From positions 117,881,000 to 117,944,999 of the forward strand of contig CM041776.1 in NCBI GenBank assembly GCA_023374045.1: a stretch of 64,000 nucleotides of DNA, in the 5' to 3' direction. Position 1 is the stretch's first letter, and each line of letters starts with the position of its first letter. A model generated the notes under the pieces. The model saw only the letters and a program-made list of their open reading frames with translations, did no database searches and was not told the DNA's origin. Origin of the DNA: Limonium bicolor. Lineage: Eukaryota > Streptophyta > Magnoliopsida > Caryophyllales > Plumbaginaceae. Positions 34,655-46,336 of this stretch are shown piece after piece. The position numbers were made by a program, and so were the translations under genes.

Positions 34655-37600
34655 TGTAACACCCCTACTACGCACATAACTATACTTGGAATCGCAGCGG
34701 AAAATAAACAACTAAACGGTAACTAAACGATTGGTGCTACAATGCCGTCAACCACCCACGTGGCTAACAAGGCTAAATAAATACAATTGTACCGGTCTGA
34801 TGATCAGACTCCCGAGCATAGAACTAACAACCATATATATACATCAACATAATACCGAGTGTTTACAAAATCCTTTCACCGTATACCGTCACTGTAACCA
34901 TCATAAGCAAGTATATAATACGCCACGGGAGCACAGGCGCAACCCGGGCAACATCCAAAAGTACTCCAAAAGTAAACTACTCTCTAGGATCTAGAGCCAC
35001 TCTGCTTCTTCGATCCTCATCCTGCAGTAAAAGAAATATGGATCCCCCGAGGGGGTCAGCAACCCTTGGCTGGCATGGTTAACGCGCAGTCCATCGACTA
35101 CCGGAATGCGCGCAACTATTTGTCGTGATGACATGGTATTTATTTTAAAACACACAACACATACATATATAACATAACACGGGTATTGTGCACATCATAA
35201 CACACTTCACAAACATACAATTCCTTTTAGGAAGAGAACCCACACAATTAGTCCCCATTGAGAGCTTAGAGAATGTTGCCACGCTCATACTTAGCTCATT
35301 ACATACTCGTTACCGTCCGGTTAGATTGGGCAGTTAACTTAACACAAGGTGCCTCGGATATAGTGATCCAAGCACACCGAAATAACACATAGTATGCCCC
35401 TGTGGCCCGACGTGAGTCAGTAAAATAGCCTTGGTTAAGCTAAAGGGAAGGTTAGAAACCAAATTGGAAACTTAACCATAACATACAGAGAGAATCGAAC
35501 CGGTTATGACATCGACTCCCATACCCACACGCGTGGCCGGAACAGACCGGACTCCTCACTTCCCCCGTTAGCCTTTGTTAGCAGTTCATCATCGAACACA
35601 ACAACAATTCACAATCACAGGTCAGGTCTTGTTAGACACACACAAGGGAGGAAAGAGTCATACTCAACAACATAATGATATTTAACAACGGTAAACTCTT
35701 TACATGGTTTTAATCTTATAAAGTCATAAACACACAGAAAAACAAACAACACACAAGCCGGTGTAAACCGGTAGGCAACAGACTGCAAGAAAACCATACC
35801 TTGGTCCTTGCCTCGACTGATTTCCACCTTGAGAGAATCCTAAACACATTAGTAATGTCGGTTAATTATTTATTTAACTTCAAACTTACTAAGTATTTAA
35901 CATGATTGTATGACATGTTTTAACGTCTATCTTACCCTAGGTTACCTTCATTATACACCCTAGGGTTAACTACATAAGTCACATTCTTTTCTGTTTTTTT
36001 TTTTACAAGTTTTGGTCCGACCGGACTTGCCGACCGGACTTGTCCATGTCCGGTCGATTCCAGAGAGTTTCTCCCCTTCGGAAATTCAGCCCGACCGGAC
36101 TTGCCAAGTCCGGTCCTATGTCCGGTCGATTCCAGTAACTCAATCCGTACACAATTTACAAGCCCGACCGACCTTGCAAGTCCGGTCCCAAGGTCGGTCC
36201 ATTCCAGAAGCCAATTTTCGTAGGGTAAACAGGTCCCGACCGAGCTTGCAAGTCCGGTCGCAAGTCCGGTCGGCCCCAAATCTTTGTTTTCCTTTTTACA
36301 TTCAACTCCAAACTTCACCCCATATAACCTAGTACTCTCTAACCTCATTTGGGTACTTTAAACACAACTTAAGACATCTTTAAACACTATAAAACTCATT
36401 TTCTAATTCCTTAAGCCTTTACTTATTCCTTCACAAAATTTCTAACACTTACAATATTTTCTCCTAGTTTTTGCAAGTGGTGTTTCATACCTAAGATAGC
36501 CACTATCCCAAAATGCTTTCTCCTTATTTTAACATCATCTCCCAAGCATCATCTCTCACAACTAACTCCTTATATTCATCTTAGCAATTCTTTTCCAAGT
36601 TTACACTTTCTCCTTATTACCAAAGTTTGCCTAGGTATTTACCTAAGCCCCTAAATGGCTTTGGTACTTGCTAGAACCTCAAGATCATGTCTAAATCCTT
36701 ATTACACTCTAGAACACTTCCTAGTTCATCAAAATTCCTTTAAAACATCATGAACTCCTTATTCATTTCCTACATTATCTAACTCACCAAACCTTATGTA
36801 AACACTTAGAACTTCTTACTTCTTATCTAAATTTTGACATGGATTCTCCTAGAACATTACCAAGCCTAAACACTTGTTTTCTCCAAAACACACAAAAACA
36901 TCTAGAACACTTTCTTACACAACTACACCAAATTCACACTACATCACAATATAGTGCATAACTTAAATTGCATGGCACTTAGGCCCTTAAAATGCATGGC
37001 TCTTAGGCCCTTAAAGTGCTTAAATCATAAACACTGAATTTCCACAATATAAATGCCTTTAACCTGCGATTACATACAACAAAGCATAAGGTATTTTACT
37101 AGTCTCCTTGAGAACATTTACTAGGTCATTTACCATTTGCTCCTTAGGTAGTTTAATAAGCAATTATAGGCTCATTTCTCCTAGGGCATTAAACAACATT
37201 AAGTTAGTAGATTTACCTCTTTTTCCAAAACACTTCCTTCTTGATTCCTTACAAAACCGTATGGTATTTTGATTCCTTGTCAAGTTCTAGACAATATACA
37301 AACATTATAATGAGTAATCAAGCTATAGGCTTCATCTCATTGTAAACCCTAATTTTACATTGTTTCAAAAACATTAATGTAGTTGTTTTACCTTGATCTT
37401 TGAAGAGAGTTTGGATATATAACAAGAGAGGACTCCACCTAGCCCATGAAGAGTTGAAATGAAGCTAGAACAAAGTCACACAAAGAGCTATATCAATGTG
37501 TATTTTCGGTCAAGGTAAGAACATGGAGGAAACATGATTTTTCTTTGAGATTCCTTACCTAGAAGCAAAGGAGATCAACAATATGTCAAAATACAAGCTC

Positions 37601-38451
37601 AAGCTCCTTCAATGGTGGAACACCTTGGCACCGAAATGGAGCTCTTGGAGTTTTGAGAAGATAGGAATGAAGAGCTTGATGAGAGGAAGAGATTGGTGGT
37701 CTTTGTTTTTGATTTGGACAAGTGAGCAAGATTTAACAAGAGGTCAAAGTGGGAGTTCTAATGGTGGTAGTGGTATTACCGAGAGAGAGCAAAAAAGAGA
37801 GGTAGAAGATGGTGTTTGCAAACCGTGGGAATGAAGGAAAGAAATGAGAATGAGATAGGATTTGCTTTTAAGAAGATATTTATGCTTATAAAGTAAAAAG
37901 TAAGTTTAGTTAATTTTCTTTACTTACTTATATTATCAACTAAAGAGTGGTGAGTCACACACTTAGAAAACCGGCCCCCTTTATTAGTGTGAGGGTGTTT
38001 TAGTCTTTTTTGTCAATTTAATTACTTAATACAACATATGTTATAAACTAGCTTATAAAAAGCACTATTCACCTAAACAAGGCACTTAGAAGTGAAATTT
38101 TTGATTTCCCATTAATATAGCCACCCAAATGTGATACTATATAGTACACATATATATTTAAGAGTAATGATGGACATTTAGCCACTCAAACTCATTTACA
38201 AGACAATTTTTCAAAAACGTGCTTTAAGACTTCTTAAAGCACTTTTGTGTTTTAACTTGTTTTCAAGCTTGGTTTTCTTTGGTAATTGGTTTAATAAGTT
38301 CATTAGTATATAAATGAGGTCTTGGTAAGCTCATTAGGTCTTACCCAAGTTTATCCCAAGCTTAGAGCACATTTTGGCTCTTATTGACTTTAAAGCACAT
38401 TTGTGTTTCCTTTTGTTTAAATTTGTTTACTAAGGTTTCTAAGGCTCTTTT
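34655..38451 (-). repeat. LTR body of the nested Gypsy copy (minus orientation)
   Basis: About 3.8 kb of LTR. Positions 37491-38451 are repeated directly at 41739-42698 with about 1 percent change, mostly one-base indels. The short ORF at 37583-37834 lies in LTR and is broken in the second copy. Confidence 0.85.
36012..36280. repeat. GC-rich ~73-bp repeats with strong hairpins
   Basis: Four units start CCGACCG(G/A)(A/C/G)CTTG at about 36017, 36091, 36163 and 36236. Unit 2 contains GACCGGACTT-GCC-AAGTCCGGTC, a perfect 10-bp stem. The others keep most of the pairing. The block stands out in AT-rich LTR sequence and yields spurious proline/arginine-rich ORFs on both strands. Confidence 0.85.
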
Positions 38452-38504
38452 GTCTTAGGCTCATTAGGCTCTTTTTACTAAGGTTTCTTAGGCTCTTTTT
38501 TTGT

Positions 38505-38930
38505 TTGCCCGGCAGTTCCTTAGGAAATACATCAGGAAACTCCGACACTACCGGCACATCTGGGCTAAACTCAGGGTCTCTCTCTATGTCCTGGACATAG
38601 CAGAGGTATACATCACTCCCTCGTCGTAACTCGTGATACATAGCCATGGCGGTGATGATCTGAGTCGAAGGCTCCCTGGGCCTCTGCGGTAAGATATGGT
38701 AACCCCAGATGGACTCCGAAGAAGCAGTCGATGCTCGACACACAGGATTCTGCCCTTGTACCGCTCCAACCAGTTCATCCCGACAATCACATCAAAACCC
38801 AATCCGTCGAACTCTATCAAGTCGATCGGAAACTCCTCATCCCTGATTCGAACAATAGCATCTCGTAGTATCGGGTACATCTGTCCGCTCTTTCGACGGG
38901 AGAGTGACCACGAAGTCTGGCATCTCTCAC
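38505..38930 (-). pseudogene. Gypsy protease C-terminus and RT N-terminus, fragment
   Basis: Minus strand reads [20 protein letters not shown] (protease end), then after a frame change EFPDVFPKELPG, the usual RT entry motif. It then breaks directly into LTR sequence through short repeats of AGAGCCTAAGAAACCTTAGT. There is no catalytic RT core on this strand. Confidence 0.8.
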
Positions 38931-38954
38931 CGTCTAACCCCAGCCTCTTCGCAA

Positions 38955-41340
38955 ATGATAGCGAAATGACAGCTTTCAGAACTAGGTATGGGCATTATGA
39001 GTTCACAGTTATGCCTTTTGCTTGTCAAATGCACCAGCAAAGTTCCATGGACTTAATGAACCGTTTGTTCCAAGATCAGTTGGACAAATCAGTGGTAGTC
39101 TTCATTGATGACATACTTGTATATTCGAATCGAGAGGTGAGCATGAAAGCCACCTGAGAGATTATTGCAGACGTTGAGAAAGAACAGCTGTATGCTAAAT
39201 TTTCAAGTGTGAATTTTGGTTGAACCAAGTATCATTCCTTGGACATGTGATTTCTGAGGCCGGGATCGCTTTGATCCGGCAAAGATAGATGCAGTGCGCA
39301 CCTGGCCTAGGCCGAAGACAGTTACCGACATCAGAGCTTCTTCGTCTGGCAGGTTATTATAGGAGATTTGTGAAGAACTTCTCCAGTTGTCTCGAAGCCG
39401 ATGACTTCCTTGAGGAAGAAGGATGCACCATTCGAGTGGACAGTCGACTGTGAGAGTTCTTCGCGAGTCTCAAGGATGCTCTGACATCTGCACCGGTTCT
39501 GACATTACCAGACGGTCCAGATGGTTTTGAGGTCTATTGCACGCATCAGGCAGGGGTATGGGTTGTGTGTTGATGCAACACGGGAAGGTCTAGCTTACGC
39601 CTCCCGACAGCTGAAGAAGCATGAGGAGAACTACCCTACCCACAATTAGAATTGGGGGCCATTGTCTTTTCGCACTGAATATATGGCGACATCACTTGTA
39701 TGGGGTAAGTGTGACAATTATTCTGACCATAAGTTTAAAGTACTTGTTCACTCAGAAGGAGTTGAACATGAGACAAAGAAGATGGGTTGAATTTTTGAAT
39801 GATTATGACATCGATTTACAGTACAAGGAGGGTAAGGCAAACGTGGTAGCTGACGCATTGAGTCGCCGCGCACACTCTCTCCATTCGCTAGTCTCTCATA
39901 CTGGCTTGGTTGAAGAGGTGCGGAGTGCTCAGATGACGGATCAGTACATGATGGAGATTAGACAGAAGCTTATTGATGGCACATTCGAGGGTCAGAAGTA
40001 CGACTCAGACTCCACGATGATGACCTGATTAGCTTAATGGCAGATTGTGTATACCCGGAGTAGCGCTGAGCTGAAGAGCGCATATTGAGTGAATCCCACT
40101 GTTCTACACTTCGATTCACCCCGGAGCTTCAAAGATATAAAGGTATGAAAAGATATTTCTGGTGGACTGGAATGAAAAAGGATGTGAGTGACTATGGTGA
40201 GGTGTCTCACTTGTCAGAAGGTCAAGTTTGAGCACCGACGGCCTGGTGGTATGGTGCAGCCAATGCCAGTGCCGGAGTGGAAGTTCCATGACATATCTAT
40301 GGACTTCGTGGTAGGGCTTCCGCCTACAAGGAGGTCTGAATATGATTTGGGTGGTAGTTGACCGACTGACCAAGGTGGCCCGATTCATTCCGATGAAGGA
40401 CACCTGGAAAGTGGCAAGATTGGCGAACTATTTGATAAAGAAATTGTAAGACATCATGGTGTACCAAAGACGATTGTATCTGACAGAGATACCAGATTCT
40501 TATCCAGATATTGGAAGTCTACACGAGAGGCATTGGGTACTGAACTGAAATTGAGTACGGCGTTTCACCCCAGACCGATGGTCAGAGTGGCGCACCATAC
40601 AGACACTTGAGGATATGCTACGTGCATGTGCACTTGACTTTCAGACCAGCTGGATTGATAAGTTACATCTGATCGAGTTTAGCTACAACAACAGTTATCA
40701 TGCATCGATCAAGATGTCTCCCTTCCAGGCATTGTACGGTAGACCATGCCGCACGCCATTATGCTGGGATGAGTCGAGTGAGACGGTCATTATAGGACCA
40801 GAGTATCTTGAGCAAGTTCAGGCAGAAGTTCGCCAGATCAGGGATAATATGAAAGCAGCTCAGGACAGACAGAAGTCGTACGCAGATGTGCGCCGACGTG
40901 ACCTGGAGTTCGCCGTGGGCGATCAGGTATTTTTGAGAGTATCCCCCATGAAGGGAGTGTTTCGTTTTGGCCAGAAAGGCAAGTTGAGCCCAAAATATGT
41001 GGGGCCTTATGTTGTGACGGAGCGGATCGGCCCGGTAGCTTATAGACTTGACTTACCCGCCGAGCTGGGCAAGGTACATGATGTATTTATGTGTCCCAGT
41101 TGAAGAAGTATATGTCTCATCCGTCTCATGTGCTTCAGCCTGAAAGGCTAACTTTAGAGCCGACCATGCGATCAGTGGAGACTCCGGTACGGATTCTGGA
41201 CACTAAGACTCGAGACACTCGCCATAAGTCTGTGAGACTGTGAAGGTTCTCTGGTCTAACCAGGACGTTTGAGGAGGCCACTTGGGAGCTGGAAGATAAG
41301 ATGAAGGCGAAGTACCCGTTGTTGTTTACTTCTTAGTGTT
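38955..41340 (+). pseudogene. Gypsy RT core, RNase H, integrase and chromodomain, decayed
   Basis: In order on +: RT palm [15 protein letters not shown] and [12 protein letters not shown] (39000-39125); connection (FLGHVISEAG, about 39240); RNase H ([14 protein letters not shown], near 39600, to [17 protein letters not shown], 39820-39870); integrase zinc and core region ([20 protein letters not shown], about 40265); integrase core end ALYGRPCRTPLCW (40740); a GKVHDVF motif (41070); and a chromodomain end EEATWELEDKMKAKYPLLF (41270-41335). Many frame changes and stops, so no product is expected. The 5' part of RT is missing at an inversion point near 38940-38955. Confidence 0.9.
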
Positions 41341-41350
41341 TGTATGTATA

Positions 41351-41367
41351 GGGTACGGGGCGTACCC
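41351..41367 (+). repeat. Hairpin GGGTACG-GGG-CGTACCC downstream of pol
   Basis: Perfect 7-bp stem with GGG loop, 10 nt after the pol stop region. It resembles the hairpins at 46789-46942 (which have CCC loops on +, GGG on the element's sense strand). Confidence 0.75.
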
Positions 41368-41605
41368 CTATTTAAGGGGGTAGAGCCGTTTCGGTTATGT
41401 GTATGACACGTATTTGAATACATTGTCTGTGTTGTATTGTCATGTTGTTAATGTTACAACCGCTAGTCTGAATGATGTTTTGTTGTTTGGACCATGGGTC
41501 CGATATGATGTAAGATGTTTTTAATGTGATATAGAGCGTTGTTGATATGTGTCCTCATGTTCTAATGTTTAAGTTTGGAAGTATGAACTTTGGGGACAAA
41601 GTTCT

Positions 41606-41738
41606 TTTAAGGGGGGTAGATTGAAATACCCCAAACCTAGTTATGTTGTTTAAACACCTAAGTAGGGTGTAATAAGACTAAAAGAGCCTTAGAAACCTTA
41701 GTAAACAAATTTAAACAAAAGGAAACACAAATGTGCTT
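41606..41738 (+). repeat. Polypurine tract and first 117 bp of a plus-oriented LTR
   Basis: TTTTAAGGGGGGTAGAT (PPT) is followed by TGAAATACCCCAAACC from 41622. The 117 bp are the inverted complement of 42641-42757, so the two can fold back on each other. Confidence 0.85.
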
Positions 41739-42757
41739 TATCAATGTGTATTTTCGGTCAAGGTAAGAACATGGAGGAAACATGATTTTTCTTTGAGATT
41801 CCTTACCTAGAAGCAAAGGAGATCAACAATATGTCAAAATACAAGCTCAAGCTCCTTCAATGGTGGAACACCTTGGCACCGAAATGGAGCTCTTGGAGTT
41901 TTGAGAAGATAGGAATGAAGAGCTTGATGAGAGGAGAGATTGGTGGTCTTTGTTTTTGATTTGGACAAGTGAGCAAGATTTAACAAGAGGTCAAAGTGGG
42001 AGTTCTAATGGTGGTAGTGGTATTACCGAGAGAGAGCAAAAAAGAGAGGTAGAAGATGGTGTTTGCAAACCGTGGGAATGAAGGAAAGAAATGAGAATGA
42101 GATAGGATTTGCTTTTAAGAAGATATTTATGCTTATAAAGTAAAAAGTAAGTTAGTTAATTTTCTTTACTTACTTATATTATCAACTAAAGAGTGGTGAG
42201 TCACACACTTAGAAAACCGGCCCCCTTTATTAGTGTGAGGGTGTTTTAGTCTTTGTTTGTCAATTTAATTACTTAATACAACATATGTTATAAACTAGCT
42301 TATAAAAAGCACTATTCACCTAAACAAGGCACTTAGAAGTGAAATTTTTGATTTCCCATTAATATAGCCACCCAAATGTGATACTATAGTACACATATAT
42401 ATTTAAGAGTAATGATGGACATTTAGCCACTCAAAACTCATTTACAAGACAATTTTTCAAAAACGTGCTTTAAGACTTCTTAAAGCACATTTTGTGTTTT
42501 AACTTGTTTTCAAGCTTGGTTTTCTTTGGTAATTGGTTTAATAAGTTCATTAGTATATAAATGAGGTCTTGGTAAGCTCATTAGGTCTTACCCAAGTTTA
42601 TCCCAAGCTTAGAGCACATTTTGGCTCTTATTGACTTTAAAGCACATTTGTGTTTCCTTTTGTTTAAATTTGTTTACTAAGGTTTCTAAGGCTCTTTTTA
42701 GTCTTATTACACCCTACTTAGGTGTTTAAACAACATAACTAGGTTTGGGGTATTTCA
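41739..42757 (-). repeat. Second copy of LTR body in the nested Gypsy element
   Basis: Direct repeat of 37491-38451 plus the true LTR terminus (GGGGTATTTCA at 42757). The junction with the plus-oriented LTR start is at CTTTA/TCAATG. Confidence 0.85.
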
Positions 42758-45700
42758 TCCATCCTTATATACATTTTTATTGTTTATGTATATATGTACC
42801 ATATAGGTAAATTCCATGAGTTATAAAACTCTTGTATTAAATGTCACATTTTATCATCTTATTTTAGATGATTATTCCCACTAGTTGTATTTTATTATAC
42901 AACCTATATTAAGATTATTACCCTAATATTATGTAACATTTTATGTTGTATATTTACAACTCCCAAGGTTTAGTCAATAAATACCTTAGTTAATAAATCC
43001 CATTTATTTATAGTTTGTCACATTATTTAATGTGAATATCCTTACTTGTATTAATTCATTCATTTAAAACCACATTAATACCATATAATGTTATAACATT
43101 TATAACATTGTAGACTTTAGTCTAAATTCATTTTCCAATCTTTAATAATTCGGTACAGCACCTATCTTTATTTTAATTCTATTTTGACCACACAACATTA
43201 TGTAATGTTATACCATATACTAATATCATTTGATATGATATTTTTATTTCCTTTAACTTATAACCTATAGTTTTTATAAAAAACTATTATATATGCCGCA
43301 TAGGCAATATATTAAACCTTATTCTTTTCCATAAACCATAGTTTCCTTTATTTACAAAATCACCCCATTATTTATACCATGTTATATTACCATTTAATAT
43401 AACATTTTTAACCTTAATAATATAACCTATGGTCAATATTTATAAAATACCGAACAGACCCAAAACTGTTCAATAATTGCCATTTGGCCCTATTTATAAC
43501 ATATAGTTTTATAATATCATTAAAACTATATATTATACACATATCTTAATAAATACTGTTATATAATTCTAAAAATCACCAAATTTCACCAAAGGGTTAT
43601 AAATATCCTTATTAACCCATATACTTTCGGTATTTATAATTCCACCACCTATATTTCTCCAAAGTGTCATAATGACATAATAACTATATATTATACATAT
43701 ATAGTTTATTTTAAATTCCAAAATCAACCCAATAAATTCCTAAAAATTCCTAATAGCCCATGGGTGTTTATAATACCATTTTACACCCTTTATTTTCGGT
43801 AATAACATATTCACCACATATGTTTAAATTGTTACAATTAAATACTTATCTTATTATAAAACCTTAAATAAGTTATTTAACTTATCTAATTTGGTCAAAA
43901 CCTACCATATGGTCAAGGTTGACCTCCTTAATATTTCCTTGACCATTAATTCCTAATAATTACAGTTTGCACCCATACTTTTTAGAAATTACCATTTAAC
44001 CACCAAAACTTTATAAAATCTTATAATTTTTTATAAACTCATTTAAACCTTTAATTTTTGGCTTTATTCTTTTATAGCCCCCAATTTTAATTTAATTACA
44101 CCTAAGACCCCAATAATATGCGGTAATGCATACTTAGCACCTAAATTAATTAAAAGCTTATAAATGCATGAATAAAATGGCCTAAAATACATGGCCTTAT
44201 TACAACATTTGCTTATAAAATAAATTACACATAAATGTCCCAAAATACATATAAACTTTTGGCCCTCACCATATCTTTTCCATATTTACCAATTTTCCAC
44301 ATAATGTCTTAAATTTGACAATTATGTTAATTAATTAGTTAGATAAATTTATTAAACCATTCCTTAATCACCTAAGGTCAAAATAAGACCTTAATATACT
44401 CATTCACTAACGGCATATATGTATAAACACATATTAATATACCAAGTGTAGATTTAAGTGATTTATACCTTGATTTAGCAAGGTTAAGACCTTGTTTGGT
44501 CTCGCCACCTTAAGGAGAATTTATCCACAGCTTGATTTACTTGTCTTCATGTAGAAAACAAGACATGATTAAACTCCAAACATGAGCTAACCATGGGAAG
44601 TAATTTAAGTCATGAAAATCATGAATTTTTACCTTAAATATCCAAGTTTGTTGGAGTGGGATCTCGGCCCTATTTTTTCCAGAAAGAAAGAGTATCAAAA
44701 CACTCCTAAAAACAAGGTACAAAACCGTGGGTAACTAGCTTGAAAGATGGCTAAGATTTACCTTGTTTAAGATGCCAAAAATGGTGTTTTTGGCATGGAT
44801 CTAGCTACTCCTTGTAGATCTTGGTATACCAACTGAATCCACATGAAAAGGAGAAGAAAATAAGGCTAGGAGACCAAGTTTTACAACCAAAATTTACAAG
44901 GAAAAAGAGATATGTGCTTAAAGCACATTTTTACCTTAAATGGTCAAGACTTGAACTTTACTCCTTATATCTTGTTACAGCCGAAAATAATCCTTCCTTT
45001 AACCTCCAAAACACTCTACGTAAATGTATAGAAATGGTTGGAGTCTAGATCAATGGAAAAAGGAAAGAAAGATGAAGAAAATGGACATTTTTATGCCTTA
45101 GAAGCTTACCTAGAGCAAGAGCTCTCACCAATGGAGTTTGGCTGCTTACCTACGGTCAAGGAGGAGCCAAAGAGAGCATTTGGCTAATGAACTCTCGGCT
45201 GGAATGGAGTAAATGAAGAAAAGTAGCCTAAATTGTCTTAAAACACATTTTTGCCTTTGTTTACTGTATTTAGTGTTTGATGACTCATTGCTGATTGATT
45301 GTAGTTGTTTAATCAATAGGGACAAAGACCATAGGCAGCCGGCAATGAATGGAGTGGTGGGTGAATGATTGGTACTTAATTGATTCAATAATGGAGTATT
45401 AATGTCATTTTAATCAATTAGTCAAAGGTGAGTCACCATCCATTGCCTTGGCTAGCTTGGAATCAACCGTATAACAAGGGAAATGGAGGCTCTTCAATCG
45501 GCAGCCTCACATAGGTAAGCAAGTGGTAGACAAACTTTATGTTTAATATTGTTAAATTATACTTTTTCTTATTTTATGTAAAAGTAATGAGGTATATTTA
45601 ATTAGCACATGGGAATGGTCACATGGCTTCTTAGGAGCCTTAATAAACCGATTTTATGAGGTCCAATTCGTGGTCAATGGTCAACATTGACCAGTTTAGT

Positions 45701-46319
45701 CAATATTGACTCAAACGGGCCCCCTTTTAGGATTTTATTAATATTTTAATATTAAATTTGTAAAAATTTGTAAATTTCTAGAATTAAATTCCTAATATGA
45801 TATATTATCATATTTAAAGGTAATTATAACCTTTAAGCCCATTAAAACCCAATTTAGAAGGCAATTACACAAAAACGTGCTTTAAGGAGTTTTAGCGCAC
45901 ATTTTGTGTCGCAAGGTGTTTCTGAGCTTGGTTTTTCTTTGGGAACAGTTTTTTTGTGTTCCTTACATGATATTTGATCAAGTTATCTAATTTTATATCA
46001 TTTAGAGGTCATTAGGCCTTTAAGGTTTTTAGAGCACATTTTTGCCCTTCTTGACCATGAAGCATGTAAATGCTTGTTCTTTGTGTTGGGGTGTTGTCCA
46101 ACAATTGTAATATGTTTAGTAATGTGTTAATAAGCTTAGGACAAATTTTTAGGTCCTAAGAAGTTCATTTGGGTATTTATTTACCCTAAACAGTCAAAAG
46201 GTGCAACACCTTGCTTTGTGTTGACCACTGTTGTTCTCAGTTGACTTTTAAGGCATGTTTAGGCCTTAACCAATGTGATTAGATATTTAATCCATATTTT
46301 ATTAGTTTGGGGTATTTCA
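42758..46319 (-). repeat. 3' LTR of the gag-only element, proximal part
   Basis: Resumes after the nested copy with TCCATCCTTATATAC and matches 52858-56412. It ends GGGGTATTTCA at 46319. Small ORFs at 44537-45388 recur at 54620-55471 only because the LTR is duplicated. Confidence 0.92.
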
Positions 46320-46336
46320 ATCTACCCCCCTTAAAA
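46320..46336 (-). promoter_or_regulatory. Polypurine tract of the gag-only element
   Basis: Minus-strand AAGGGGGGTAGAT directly precedes the LTR start TGAAATACC, where plus-strand DNA synthesis is primed. Confidence 0.8.

Larger units (their letters stand above)
34655..42757 (-). mobile_element. Nested, internally rearranged Ty3/Gypsy copy
   Basis: TSD TCCAT at 34650-34654 and 42758-42762. Ends are TGTAACACCCCTACTACG (left) and AGGTTTGGGGTATTTCA (right), so the outer ends look like one minus-oriented LTR. Inside are LTR body (34655-38451), a minus protease/RT-start fragment, a plus RT-RNaseH-integrase fragment with its own PPT and 117 bp of plus-oriented LTR start (41622-41738), then a second copy of LTR body (41739-42757). 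It is therefore a chimera with an inversion, not a normal element. Confidence 0.85.

Noticed and set aside
35932..36348. Overlapping plus and minus ORFs rich in R, P, S or G
   Set aside because: Both are translations of the GC-rich hairpin repeats; neither has a domain.
38696..39157. 153-codon plus ORF spanning the inversion point
   Set aside because: Only the part after about 38955 is RT; the first part is the reverse complement of the protease fragment read by chance.
44537..45388. Small ORFs conserved at 54620-55471
   Set aside because: Conservation reflects the two LTR copies of one recent insertion, not selection.
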